Notes under the pieces: model-generated
The model's input: the letters and a program-made list of their open reading frames with translations, nothing else
Databases searched by the model: none
Told to the model about the DNA's origin: nothing
Shown here: in pieces, positions 11,807-39,500 of the stretch
Position numbering within the stretch: the first letter of the stretch is position 1
Layout of the letters: each line of letters starts with the position of its first letter
From: Parus major
Lineage: Eukaryota > Chordata > Aves > Passeriformes > Paridae
NCBI RefSeq assembly: GCF_001522545.3
Contig: NC_031796.1
Span: 2,876,404-2,940,403, forward strand
Direction of reading: 5' to 3'
DNA: 64,000 nt
Program-made: the position numbers and the translations under genes

Positions 11807-14800
11807 CGTGCTCTGGGAGGGAAAGAGAAGAGCTGGACAACATGCCAGGACAAGGCCATTTTGTTCATGCTGAGCACATCAAATACTTAGTCCCAAGCAG
11901 GCAACTTCATTCAAAGCTCATTTTCCTGCTTTCTCAGGGTGTCACTGAGACATCAGCAGATTTTGGCACCCTCTGAGCTGGATATCCCTGTTCTACAGGC
12001 TGGAGGACAGTGTTGGATTAAACAAGGCTTCTCTGGACCCCCCCTAACTCTGCATGTGACACTCGAGCCCTAAGTTCCTCCAGCTGGTTATCTGCAGCTT
12101 CAGCAACTTGTTCCCCTTTAGCATCTCCACTCATCAAACCAGAATCCCATCTACAGCACCCTGAGTCATGGAATCATGGAATTGTTTGGGTTGGAAGGGA
12201 TCTTAAAGCCCATCCAACTCCATCTCCTGGTATAGGCAGGGACACCTTCCACCATCCCAGGGTGCTCCAAGCCCTGTCCAGCCTGGCCTGGAACACTTTC
12301 AGGGATCCAGGGGCAGCCACAGCTTCTCTGGGAGACCTGGGCCAGAGCCTCCCTATCCTCATGGGAAGGAATTCCTTCCCAGTATTCCATTGAGTGGGAA
12401 GTCATTTCCCCTTGTCCTGTCACTGCAGGCCCTTGTTCAAAGCCCCTCTGGAGCCCCTTTAGGCTCTGCAAGGGGCTCTGAGGATCCTTCTCTCCTCCAG
12501 GTGAACACCTCCACCTCTCCCAGCCTGGATTCAGAGCAGAGGGGCTCCAGCCCTTGAAGCATCTCCGTGGCCTCCTCTGAACATGCTCAGAGAAATCAGA
12601 AAATTCCTGGCAGGTTTGTTGAGGGTGACCCAGGAGCAGTGAAAGAGAATTCAGACAATAACTCAGCCAGGACTGGGACACACGAGGCCTGAGAGGGAGA
12701 GCCCTGCTCAATCCCTGCAGCCACCTCTGACATCACTGGCACTCAGAACCCATAGGGCACTCACTGAATCCCATTCCCTCACCACTGGCAGCCCTAAGGA
12801 CAGGGAAATCACAGCTCTGAGCAGCAAACTGGTGCCTGTGAGCTGCCAAACAGGGCTCTGAGCACAGATATATGCTTGCCCTTGGCCTCGAGGCTGGGAG
12901 GGCATTGGTAACACTGCTCCCACAGCTCCTGCACAGACATCTCCCTGCTCAACCCAGACCCTGCAATCCTCTAAATCCTGCTTGGGTGCTCTCAAAACCA
13001 AAAGATTCAGCCACACTGAGGCAGCTCTAGAGAGCTGAGGGGACTACTCTGAGTAACTACATCCCAAAAATACAACAGCCTCAGCAGGCTGGCTACAGAC
13101 TCCAGTGTCCCTCCTGCAGCCCCAGCCCAGAGTGTCCAGGCCTTTGTGCAGCCAAGGACAGCAGCTCTGACTTTGCTGTCATCCAGGGTGACACCATCCA
13201 GGGTGAGGGGCTGAAACTCCCACAGCCCAGCCTGTGGCTGTTACATCTGAGAAGGAATTGGCTCCATCACCTTTGGCCAGGAGCCACAGGTGAGGCTGCA
13301 GGTAGTCACCCTCTGGCTGCCCCTTGCCCAGATCCTGCTCCCTCCTGGTAGCCCAACCACAGCAATCTCAGTCACCATCGCTCTGCCTAACCTGGCCCTG
13401 GTCTCCCCCCTCCCTCCAGACATCATCAGCCCCCCAAAAATTCTGCACATAAAGGAACCAGGTACCTACTGCCCACACTGTCCCCAGCAAGTGACACCCA
13501 AGGACAGCAGGTCACGGGGCTGCAGCAGGGCTGAGGATGGGTGAAAACACAGCACTGCGACCCTTTGGCTAGAAAACAACAACAAAAAGACACTTTAGTC
13601 ATAATTCAGTCCTACAAACAGGACCCAAACCCACAGTTTGGAGGGAAGCAGGGGCTGGGCAAGACCTGTGGCAGCTGGAGGCAGCTCAACAGAGGGAAGG
13701 AGCAGAGCTGGAGCAGAAGCAGCAGCCCCTGCCAGCAGCTAGGCAGCAGCTCCACCGAGCACCAACCCAGCCTGCAGCAGCACCATGTGCTCCTTCCCTT
13801 TCCCAGACACCAGGACAACAGATGGGGATAGCTCCAGCATCAACAAATGGGGATCCAAAAGGGATCAGAGAAGGCCAAAATAATAACAGCAAACAGCAGT
13901 GACTGGGAAGGCTGATGTACATCCCAAGCAGGATCTGGACCCCACAGTGTCAGAGGGACTTGGAGTGACTGAGGGGCTGTTTATTTATCCCAGCAAGTTA
14001 AAATCCTGCCCTCCCACCAGGATTTTATACTCCCACTGACTGCTACAGCCTGCGAGGGGCAACACTGCACCAGGAGGATCCAGATCACAGCAGTGGAGGC
14101 TCCACGTGCCTGTTTTGTAAAAATACACTAAAAACTCTCCTGCCCTTGTAAACACAGGGCTTTAACTGCAGTAACCCCAGCGTTCTGGCCTCCAGCCTCA
14201 GCTGGGACTTGCTCCCAAAACCCTGCTATTTCTGTCCCTCCATCGCATGCCTCCACCCCAGGAATTACTGCAGGGGGAAAGCAGCCCTTGGAAGGGTTAT
14301 CCTGGAAACCAGGCCCAGCTGGGGATCTGAACACTCATGCTGTCCAAGGGCTTGCACAGATCTCAGGCATCAATATTTAACAAGCTCAGGTTTGAACTGC
14401 ACTCGAGGGGAGAGGCCAGCCCGCTCCTGCAGATGTTACCAGCACGAGCCAGAACCAGTTTTCCCCCAAATACACCATTTTGGGGGAATATATTTGGCCT
14501 GTTCCAACTAAACCAGACATGGGGAAAAACAGAACACGAGCCACAGAGGCTGGTCAGGCTGGAAAACTCGGTGAGCTGAGCAGTGAGGAATGGGGAGATG
14601 CACCCAGGGCACTAAGGAGATGGTTTTTAAATAATTAAGTGCCCCAAAATTCCTGTGTCCCAACTCCTGCGGGTTTTGATCACAGCACAAGCTGTCAGCC
14701 TCAATCCATCCATCCGGCAAGCAAAGGGATTGGGGATAAAGCTGCACCGTGTCCCCAGCACCATCCTACACCTGACCCTCGTCGTGAGCCCATCCTCGTC

Positions 14801-14960
14801 TCTGGCTGGGGATGAGAGAGCTGGTATTTGGCTCGAGGAGGCTGCAGTTAAAGGGAAGAGTCATCAAATACATCGTTAATTGGCGGGGAAAGAGCCGCCG
14901 CCACAAACACCTTGACCCACCCCGCGGGGCGCCGGAGGCACCATGGCCCCCGCCCGCCGC
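11807..14960. other. DCAKD 5' intron / upstream region
   Basis: Upstream of the DCAKD start codon. Apart from the CR1 copy at 12.2-12.6 kb I see no coding exon. A good minus-strand splice donor (CAGG|GTGAGT) at 14974/14973 suggests that a non-coding first exon ends there and that this stretch is intron. Confidence 0.45.
12164..12600 (-). mobile_element. CR1 LINE fragment, about 430 bp
   Basis: Starts with GAATCATGGAATTG and TTTGGGTTGGAAGGGATCTT, the reverse complement of the CR1 3' end, then runs through the usual blocks (GGGACACCTTCCACC, GTGCTCCAAGCCCTGTCC, CAGCTTCTCTGGG, CCTTGTCCTGTCACTGCAGG, CTCTCCTCCAGG, CAGCCCTTGAAGCATCTCCG). It is the longest CR1 copy in the window and sits in the DCAKD 5' intron. 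Confidence 0.9.
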
Positions 14961-14973
14961 CCTCACCACTCAC

Positions 14974-15250
14974 CCTGCCCGGCCTCACACGGCCCGCAGT
15001 GTCCTGCCCTCCTATTGGCTGGCGGTGGAGGTGGGGGTTTCTCCCAGCCAATCGGAGCCGCCCTCATTAGACTCGACCCACCCCCTAAGCAGGAAGAGGG
15101 CGGAGACGCGAGCACTCCGGCCTCGCCGGGAAAACGGGCGAACGGGGCACGGCGCCGCGGCTCTCTGTCCGGCGGGGCATCCACGCGGCTGTCCGCTGCG
15201 AGGGAGCCCTCCCGCCACCGGCGCCCCGTTCCTGGACACCCCAGAGAGCG
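14974..15250 (-). other. DCAKD: Probable DCAKD 5' non-coding exon
   Basis: The DCAKD coding start is 3.2 kb from the CpG island. The minus strand shows a strong donor (GGCAGG|GTGAGTGG) with its first intron base at 14973, just inside the island. Splicing from here to an acceptor near the start codon at 11806 would give a non-coding first exon. The 5' limit is a guess based on the promoter motifs upstream. Confidence 0.4.
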
Positions 15251-15394
15251 ACGGGAATTGTAGTTCCGACTCCGGCGCAGCCCGGCCCCCGCGTGCCCAC
15301 GCAGACTACCACTCCCGGCATGCCTCGCGGCCCGCCGCCCAATCGCGACTCGCTTTGTTGCGGGGGTGCGGCACGCGCGGAGGCCCCGTTCAAG

Positions 15395-31550
<16,156 letters not shown>

Positions 31551-31780
31551 GGGAGCCCTTGCCAGGAGAGCGTGGAGGAGCTGGGCCTGCAGAGGTGCTG
31601 CCCTCATCCTTTCTGCCAAAGCCAGACCCACGCTGGGAGAGGGGGACCGGAGCTGCCACCCCTGCTGCTGTCAGCCATCTCCTTGTTTGATTTAACTGCA
31701 TCCTCCTAAAGACATGATCAAGGGAATGTAACTGCTGAAACTAGATCATGATTGGCATATAATGGATTTAACGGGTGAAT

Positions 31781-31786
31781 AATAAA
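31781..31786 (+). terminator. NMT1: NMT1 poly(A) signal (proximal)
   Basis: AATAAA 231 bases after the NMT1 stop, in an AT-rich tract that continues with TATATTATATATATTTT. It would give a short 3' UTR; a distal site near 33.07 kb is also possible. Confidence 0.7.
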
Positions 31787-31799
31787 AGTATATATTATA

Positions 31800-33070
31800 T
31801 ATATTTTAAATCTTTCTTGTTCCCAACTGCCATGAGTTGCATTCGGCTGCTGAAGGTCATCACTGGGCTGCTGGACTGGGACTTTTCTCCATGGGGACAG
31901 CTGAGGTTGATGCTGTGGCAGTGGCATGCTGGAGCACCGGGACGTGGTGGCTGCTGGCCAAACCCTCCTGCCTGCCCCGAGGGTGCTTCAGGCTCTCCCC
32001 TGCTCGGCTCTTTGCCCCCCGTTTGCTCCTGACTCCATTAAACAGGGTCCCTCCCCGTGGGCTCAGGAGCACGTCGAGATTCCTTTCAAAGGGCTATTTG
32101 TGCAAGTGATGCCTTGTCCCACCTCCTGCCCAGCCACGGAGACTCCAACCCTTCCTGCTCGACGCTGAACTGAGGGGCAGCAGCGCCCCAACATCAGCGG
32201 GGATCCAGCTCCGCAGCGCGTCCGGCTCACCCCGCTCTGCTCCGACTCCTGGGGCTCCTTCCCCTCAGCCTCCCCATGGAGCAGCAGGCACCAGGGAATG
32301 CTCCACTGCCTCTGCTGCACCTCCGGCCTCCGCTCAGCCGCTTTTCTCTGGAAGCATGGAAATACGGATACGCGCCATCGGCATCACCCTGGGGCCTCAG
32401 CCTCCCCAGCACCAGCTCCCGGTGTCACCTCCTGCTGCAGGATCCACTGAGAGAAAGGAAATGTTTTCATGGAAAACCTTCATCCCATCGAGATCTTTTG
32501 GGAAAGGAGTGCCCGGACAGCCTCCTGCCATGCCATGAACCTTGTCCACCCAGAGCTGCGAGATGCTCCTGCCCGCCCAGCCAAAGGTTTCCAAAGCTGC
32601 ACACCAAGGCCAAGACCCCGTCTATGCACTCTCACACCTCCCTGTCCCTGCGTGTCCCTGTCACACCCCGTGGCACCACGGACCCTGAGAGCCTGTGCCC
32701 ACCCCAGCCTGGACTGTGGGGCCTCGGTGGGGACCAGGAACCCGTCACATCCCCCCTGGCAGTGTCATCACATCCCCCCTGTTTGGGCTCCTGTGTCACC
32801 TATGCAAGTACCTCTGTGTCCCCTCCTGTGTCCCTGCTGTCCTGGGCTAGGGGAGGCTGGGTGAGGGTGGGGGTCACCCCATGGGACCCTCGCCCTGTTC
32901 CCATGGCAGGTTTGAGGGCTGCTCCAGTGAACCCCCCAGCTTCCATGGGTGCAGCACCCTTGGGTGCTCGGCAGCTCCCCAGGGCACTGCTGATTTGGGG
33001 ATGGGCTCAGCCCTGATCCACCCACAATGGGCTCCAGGGGGTGACAGGGACACTGGGACAGGCTCTGTTA
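31800..33070. other. Convergent NMT1-PLCD3 intergenic region or extended NMT1 3' UTR
   Basis: No coding exon recognised. The only landmarks are the poly(A) hexamers at both ends. Mammalian NMT1 has a long 3' UTR, so part or all of this could be transcribed with NMT1. Confidence 0.5.
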
Positions 33071-33071
33071 A

Positions 33072-33086
33072 AATAAAATCTTTATT
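33072..33086. terminator. PLCD3: Reciprocal poly(A) hexamers (PLCD3 signal on minus strand)
   Basis: The 15 bases AATAAAATCTTTATT hold AATAAA on the plus strand (33072-33077) and AATAAA on the minus strand (33086-33081). The minus copy is about 500 bases past the PLCD3 stop and is the best PLCD3 poly(A) signal. The plus copy could serve a long NMT1 transcript. Confidence 0.75.
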
Positions 33087-33589
33087 CGACTGGCTTGATC
33101 CCGGGGTGTAAATCTGTGACTGTCACTGGTGCCAGGGCAGAGCTTGGGAACGCGTCCCCACCCGGGCACAGTGGAGTGTGTGATGGCAGGGTCCCCTCAG
33201 GGACTGCAGGGTGATGGCACCGTCCCTGCACCCCAGGAGAGGGGCTGAGATCGGGTGTGCCAGGACTGGGGAGATTTGGTCACCCCTGTGTGGCTGTGCT
33301 GGGCTGTCCTTGGCCCAATCAACCCATCCTGGTTGTCACAGCATCTGTCCCCTCAGGGAGGGGAGGAGCAGGGCCCCGGCAGATTGGGTGGCACTGGGGA
33401 GCAGGAGGGGATCCCCCACCCCTCTGGGTCCTCCCAGCCCTGCTGTCACCACAGGCAGGTGAGCGGTGTCCTCAGACTGTCCCCACGCAGGGTGCTCACC
33501 CATGGAGGAGCCTGTTGTCCCCCACACGGAGACACACCGTCCCTGCCATGGGCAGCTGGGGACACGAGGATGTCCCTCCTGCGGACACC

Positions 33590-36500
33590 TCACAGGCTCT
33601 TGCACCGAACGTGCACGAAGAGCGTGGCGGGGGACAGGGACGCCCCGTCCTTGGAGAGCAGGTGGATGTGGCGGTACCCTGGGGACAGAGGGGGCTCAGC
33701 GGGTGCCAGCAGGCTGTCCCCGTCCCCAGAGGGCAGCGGGGTGGCACCTGCACCCACCTTGGCGCATGCTGGGCAGGGGCAGCGTGAACTGCCCCACGAA
33801 GTCGTTGCAGGAGGTGCTGTCATAGTCCTCCACCACAAAGCGCACCAGGGCCAGCTCGGGCACCCGCACCTGGAACCGCAGCGTCTCCTCCCAGCGCGGG
33901 TTAAAACCTGCGGGACCGGTGTGGGGGTGGGTGGGGCCACCGGGGCCACCGGGGCCACCCAGGGACCAGCAGGGACCAGCAGGGACCAGCAGGACCCCCC
34001 GTGCACTGCCCCGGCTGAGCTGCCGTCCTGCACTGGGGGATGTGGGGACTGGGGCAGGCTGGGGGACTGGGGGTGATGCTGGGGCCACAATGGGGTGTAC
34101 TGGGGAAAAGGAGGCCATGCTGGTTCTGGACTGGGCTATACTGGGAGAATGGGGGTTGTACAGTGACTGTGGAGGAGGGGTGGGTGCTGGCCAGGGTGCC
34201 TGCCTTGCTTGAAACCCAACAGGTGGGATCATACTGGGATTCTGATGGGATATACTGGAGGAATGGAGGTTATATTGGAGCTGGGCTGGACCATACTGGG
34301 AGAATGGGGGTCACACTGGGGCCACAGTGGGGTATACTGGGGGAATGGGGGTCACACTGGGGCTGTGGATACTGGGGAGAATGGGAATCACACTGGGCTT
34401 GGGCTGGGTGTACTGGAGGCTGTAAAGGAGCAGCACTGGGAAGAACTGGGACACGATGGACCCTGCCACTGGTGGGGATCTGGCTGTGCTGGAGAAGGGA
34501 TATTGTGGTGCTCAGAGGGGACTGGGATGTCCTGGGCACTGGTTCTACTGGCAGTGAGTGCTGGGTGTGGGTACCCCATGCACTGTCCCTCAGGGGGATC
34601 ACCCTGGCATCCAGGAGTCCCTGGATCAGGGTCCCTGGGGTGTCCCTGGCACCAGGAGTCCTGGGGGACCCCAGGGTCAGGTGTCCTGGCACTCCTGGAC
34701 ACCAGGGGCCCCTGAGGTGTCCCTGGTGTCCTGGAGCACCCCTGGAGATCAGGTTCCCTGGGGTGTCTGCAGGGTTCAGGGTGCTCCAGGGGACCCTGGG
34801 GACCAGGTTGTCCTTGGGCATTCCCGGGAATCGGGGAGTCATAGGGTTGTGAGAGGCAATAGGAATTGGATGTCCCTGAAGGTCAGGGTGCCCTGGAGTG
34901 TCCCCATGGGTCCAGGTGCCCACGGGTGTCCCTGGGGGTGTCCAGGTGCCAGCACTCACCGTTGTTGAGCTTGTGGTGGGTCTGTTGCTTGGCGCAGTCG
35001 GCCGGGATCCCGTGGATCTCCACACGCACAAAGGGATCCACGATGGAGCTGCCCTTGTCCCTGTTCAGCTTGGGCAGCTGCTGTGCTGTGATCACCTGTG
35101 GCACAGGGAGCTGGGGACCAGGGGACAGGCACCACGAGGGGCCCGGGGGTGTGGGGGAAGGACTGGTGCCCCCAGGAGAAGGGACATGGGTGGCACTTGG
35201 CTGGGCTTGGGGACACGGTGAAAAGGAGGGAGGTGGCTGATGCCACCCAGTGGTGACACAGCTGGATTTGGGGACAGGTTGGTGTCACCCAGGAGAAGTG
35301 TCATGGGTGGCACAGTCAGGAGTGGGGATGGGGTGAGGACGAGGGAGGTGGTTGGTAGCACCCAGGAGAAGGAACATGAGTGGCATGTGGCTGGGTCCCC
35401 AGGAGAAGGGACGTGGGTGGCACCTGGCTGGGATTGGGGACGGGGTGGGGAGGAGGGAGGTGGACGATGCCATCTCAGAGAAGGGACATGGCTGACACCA
35501 GCTGGATCTGGGGACAGATTTGGTGTCACCCAGGAGCAGAGACATGGGTGGTACCCAAACAGATGTGAGGGGAGGGTCAGTGTCCCCAGCAAAAGAGAAG
35601 TTGGTGGCACCCAGGAGAAGGTGTGTGAGTGGCACCAGGCTGGACATGGGATTGGCATCACCCTGAGGGGACATGGGTGGCACCTGGCTGGACACGAGGT
35701 TGGTGTCACCCAGAAGAGGTTGGGTGGCACCTGGTTGGGAGCCAGGTTGGTGTCACCTGGGAGAAGATGCAGGTGGCACCTGGCCAGGCATTGAAATGTC
35801 ATGGATGTGACTGAGCAGGGACATGGGTGGCACCCACCCGGGCCTGGGGACAGGCTCAGGGGGTGTCCTCACCCTGATGTGCAGCGCCAGGCGCCGGGAC
35901 CCCTCCCCGGGGGGGCAGCGCAGGCAGAGGGGCTTCAGGACGTAACCACAGCCCCCGTTGGGCAGGAAGCGCCCGGCGTTCAGGTCCATCTCGTACCCCG
36001 GCGTCTGGAAGTTGAGGGCCACTGTGGGGACAGTGGATGGGGTGTCAGGGTGGGTGACAGCTCCAGGGGCGGGTTCTGGGTCAGGGGAGGGTCTGGGGGT
36101 CTCACCCAGCTGGCAGCCAGCGTTCCACATCTCCTGGGGGTTGTAGTTGGCCGAGTTCATCTTGAGCCCCAGCGGGTACACGCGGCTGAGCTGGCGCGCG
36201 TTGTACCGGACCAGCGCCGGGCCTGGGTGGGGGACACGGCTCAGAGGGGCCACAGCACCCTCAAGTTCTGCTGGGGGGCCCCAACAAAGGGTGATGGGCC
36301 CAGGGACACAGACACAGCCTGCCCAGCTGGGTGGGCCTGAGCCTGAAATGTGACCCAGGCCCTGAAACCAGACCCCGGGGTTCAGACCCCAACCCTGGAC
36401 CTTGATTTTGGACCCCTGACCCCAAACCTCTGACCCTGGATCCTGATCTTGACCCCACACTTTGACTTTAGACCTCTGACCCTGGACCTTGACCATGGAG

Positions 36501-39500
36501 CCCAGGCCTTGACCCCAGATCCTAATCCTGGACTCCAGACACTGACCCTGGACCCCAGACCCTGAACACTGACTCCAGTCTTAATCTCAGGCCCTGACCT
36601 CAGATTCTGACCCAGGCCCTGAGCCCTTGACCTCAGTTCCTGGACTCTGACCCAGACTTTATTCCCAGCCCCAGGCCCTGGACCCAGATGCCACATCCTA
36701 AACCCTGATCCTTGATCCTGGTCATGTGAGCCCAACTCTGGCCTCTGCCCCCAGGCCCTGCCAGCAGACCCCAGTCTCACCCACCCAGGGCAGCCTGGGT
36801 GAGGCCAGTGTGACCCTGACCCCACCAATGGAGCCACCCTCGAGACAGAGCCCATCATTCTCAGCCCATCCTGCATCCCAGTGACTCAGGGCTGTCCCCA
36901 TCCCTGTCCCCATCCCTGTCCCCATCCCTGTCCCCATCCCTGTCCCCATCTGGTGGCCCTCACCTGCCTCCTTGATGAGTTTCCGTGCCTTCCTCTCGCT
37001 GAAGGAGGACATCTGGCAGGGCTGGGGGTGGCGCAGGGCCTGGGCCAGCCCGGGGAAGGGGACAGCCTGGCAGTACACCACCAACGCCGACAGCTCCGGG
37101 GACACCTGAGCCGCGTCCTTGGCCTGCGGGAGCCACTGTGGCATCAGGGACAACCTGGCCCTGGTGGCCACCTGCTGGCCCAAGGGTCTAAAGACCCCCT
37201 CCCCTGCTAGTGCTGAGTGCTGAGACCCCCAAGGCCACGGAGACCCTCAAAGCAGTGGAGACCCCAAGGTGGTGCAGAACCTGAGGCAATGGAATGATGG
37301 ACCAGGGGCTGATGGAGAACTCAAGCACGTTGAGAACCTGAAGTCATGGAGAACCCAAGGGGATGGACAGCACAAGATGTTGGAAACCCCAAGATGAGGA
37401 GGATCCCAAAGTGCTGAAGAACCTGAGGTGATGAGCACCCCAAGATGATGGAACACCTGAGGTGACAGAGACCACAAAGTGATGCAGACCCCAACAAGTC
37501 ACCCTGGATGTGATGGAGGCCCAACATGATGGAGAGCTTGAGGTGACAGAGAAATCAAAGTGTTGGAAACCCCAGAAACAGGCCACTCAGCCCAGAAGGA
37601 AGAGGGAGGCACAGCTGAGGGGTCCCCAAGCTCGGTCCCCTCTTCCAGGCAGTGACAGCCACTCAGTGCCCCCCCAGCTCCATCCCATGACCCACCTGCA
37701 GAGGTTTGATCTCCTGCAGTGACTGCAGCGACTGAAAGAGGAGAGAGCAGGGCTGCAGAGGGGGGTGGCAGAGCTGGCAGTGCTCAGCTGGGACAGTGCC
37801 AGGCTGCCATGGTCCCCCAGCACCACCAGGATGCTCTGATCCATCAGGACCACCAGGATGCCGTGGTCTGACAGAACCACATCCCAGGGGAGGTCTCTCA
37901 CCCGCCGGGGGCTTCTCTCCTGCACTTTCTCCTCCTCTTCTTCTTCCTCCTCTTCCTCTTCCTCCCCCTCAGGGTCCAGAAGGGAGGTGACGCCCCGGGG
38001 CTCCTGCCACAGCTCTGGCAGCTTCTTGCCCTTCACCAGGATCTTTTCCTTCAGCTGCTACAGGAGGCAGTTCCAAGCTCAGGGCTCGGAGGGGACATGG
38101 GGACACCGTGGTGTGCACCACGCACAGGTGGCCTTACCTCTGGTGAGGGGAGATGGTGGGGGTCCTGCCCCTGCAGGGGCTGGGTCAGCAGCCTGTCCCC
38201 CAGGATGGCCTTCATGTGCCGGGCCATGGTGGCCTGCTGCTCCAGGCCACAGTGGTTCTCCAGGGACAGGATAACGGGGTAGGGCGATTTCTGGGCATGG
38301 GGACGGGCAGCCCTCAGCACCTGGCACCCAGCACCCCACACCCAGCACCCCACACCCAGCACCCCTGGGCTGCCGGCCCCGGCCTCACCTCGAAGGCAGA
38401 GTCGCGGATGCTCTCGATGACGTCGCGGAAGAGGATTTTGGAGGTGAGCGTGTGCCCGTGGTACACGACAGGTTCCCCATCCGAGCCCTCCCAGCAGTCC
38501 AGCTCCACACAGCGGCACCCTGCCCTCAGTGCCCTGCCACCACACCAGCACCAGATGAGTCCCTGTCACCCTCGAGCCACGGGACCCTCCGGGGCTCCAC
38601 GGGGACCAGGGACACGCACCTGACATAGGCCTCGGTGCTGCTGGTGCCGCCGATCTGGTTGCGGGTCAGGTAGGTGTTGTGGGAGGAGGAGATGAAGTAG
38701 TGGCTCAGGGGCTGGTTCATGTCCTGGTGCACCTTGGTGTGCTCCTGGTTGAGGATGTCACCGGCAGCCGAGAGCAGGTACATCATGAAACCATCCAGCA
38801 TCATCAGGTCCTGCCGCTTGGCTGTGGGACACGGTGGGAGGTGTCACAGAGGGCTGCTGTGGTGCTGGCAGGGTGACACCCTGGGGACTTTCCCCACTTG
38901 GAGGTCCCAGTGGTGCCATGGTCACCCCTGACCTGGCACTGTGGCACCCAGGGGATATGTAAGGTCCCTCAAGTGTCCCATCCATCCTGATGTCACTCGT
39001 CCTGCTGGTGCCACATTCACTCTGGATGTGGCATGGTGACACCCATGAGGCGTGGAGGTTCCCTGTCCCCACCCTGATGCCCTCTGTCCTCCCAGTGCCA
39101 TGGCCCCAGACCTGGCATTGTGGCACCCGGGGAGGTCCCCTTTGTGTCCCATCTCCCATCTGATGTCCCCCATCCTCCTAGTGCCACATCCACCTTAAGG
39201 GTACAATGGTGACACGGAGATCCTCCATCCCCACCCTGATGTCCCCTGTCCTCCCAGTGCTCTGTTAGCCCTGGACCGGCCATAGGGGCACGTGAGGGTG
39301 GCAGAAGTCACTCAGCAGTGTCACATTCATACCAGAGCTGGCATCACGTCACCCATGAGACGTGGAAGTCCACCTGCTGTCCATCCCCACCTTCACATCC
39401 CCACGAGTCCCCGGAGTGTCACACCCACCAGGCACCAGCCAGGCCGTGTGTTGGACGGGTGACACCGGGGACACCCTGGGAATGGATACCAGGACAGTAA

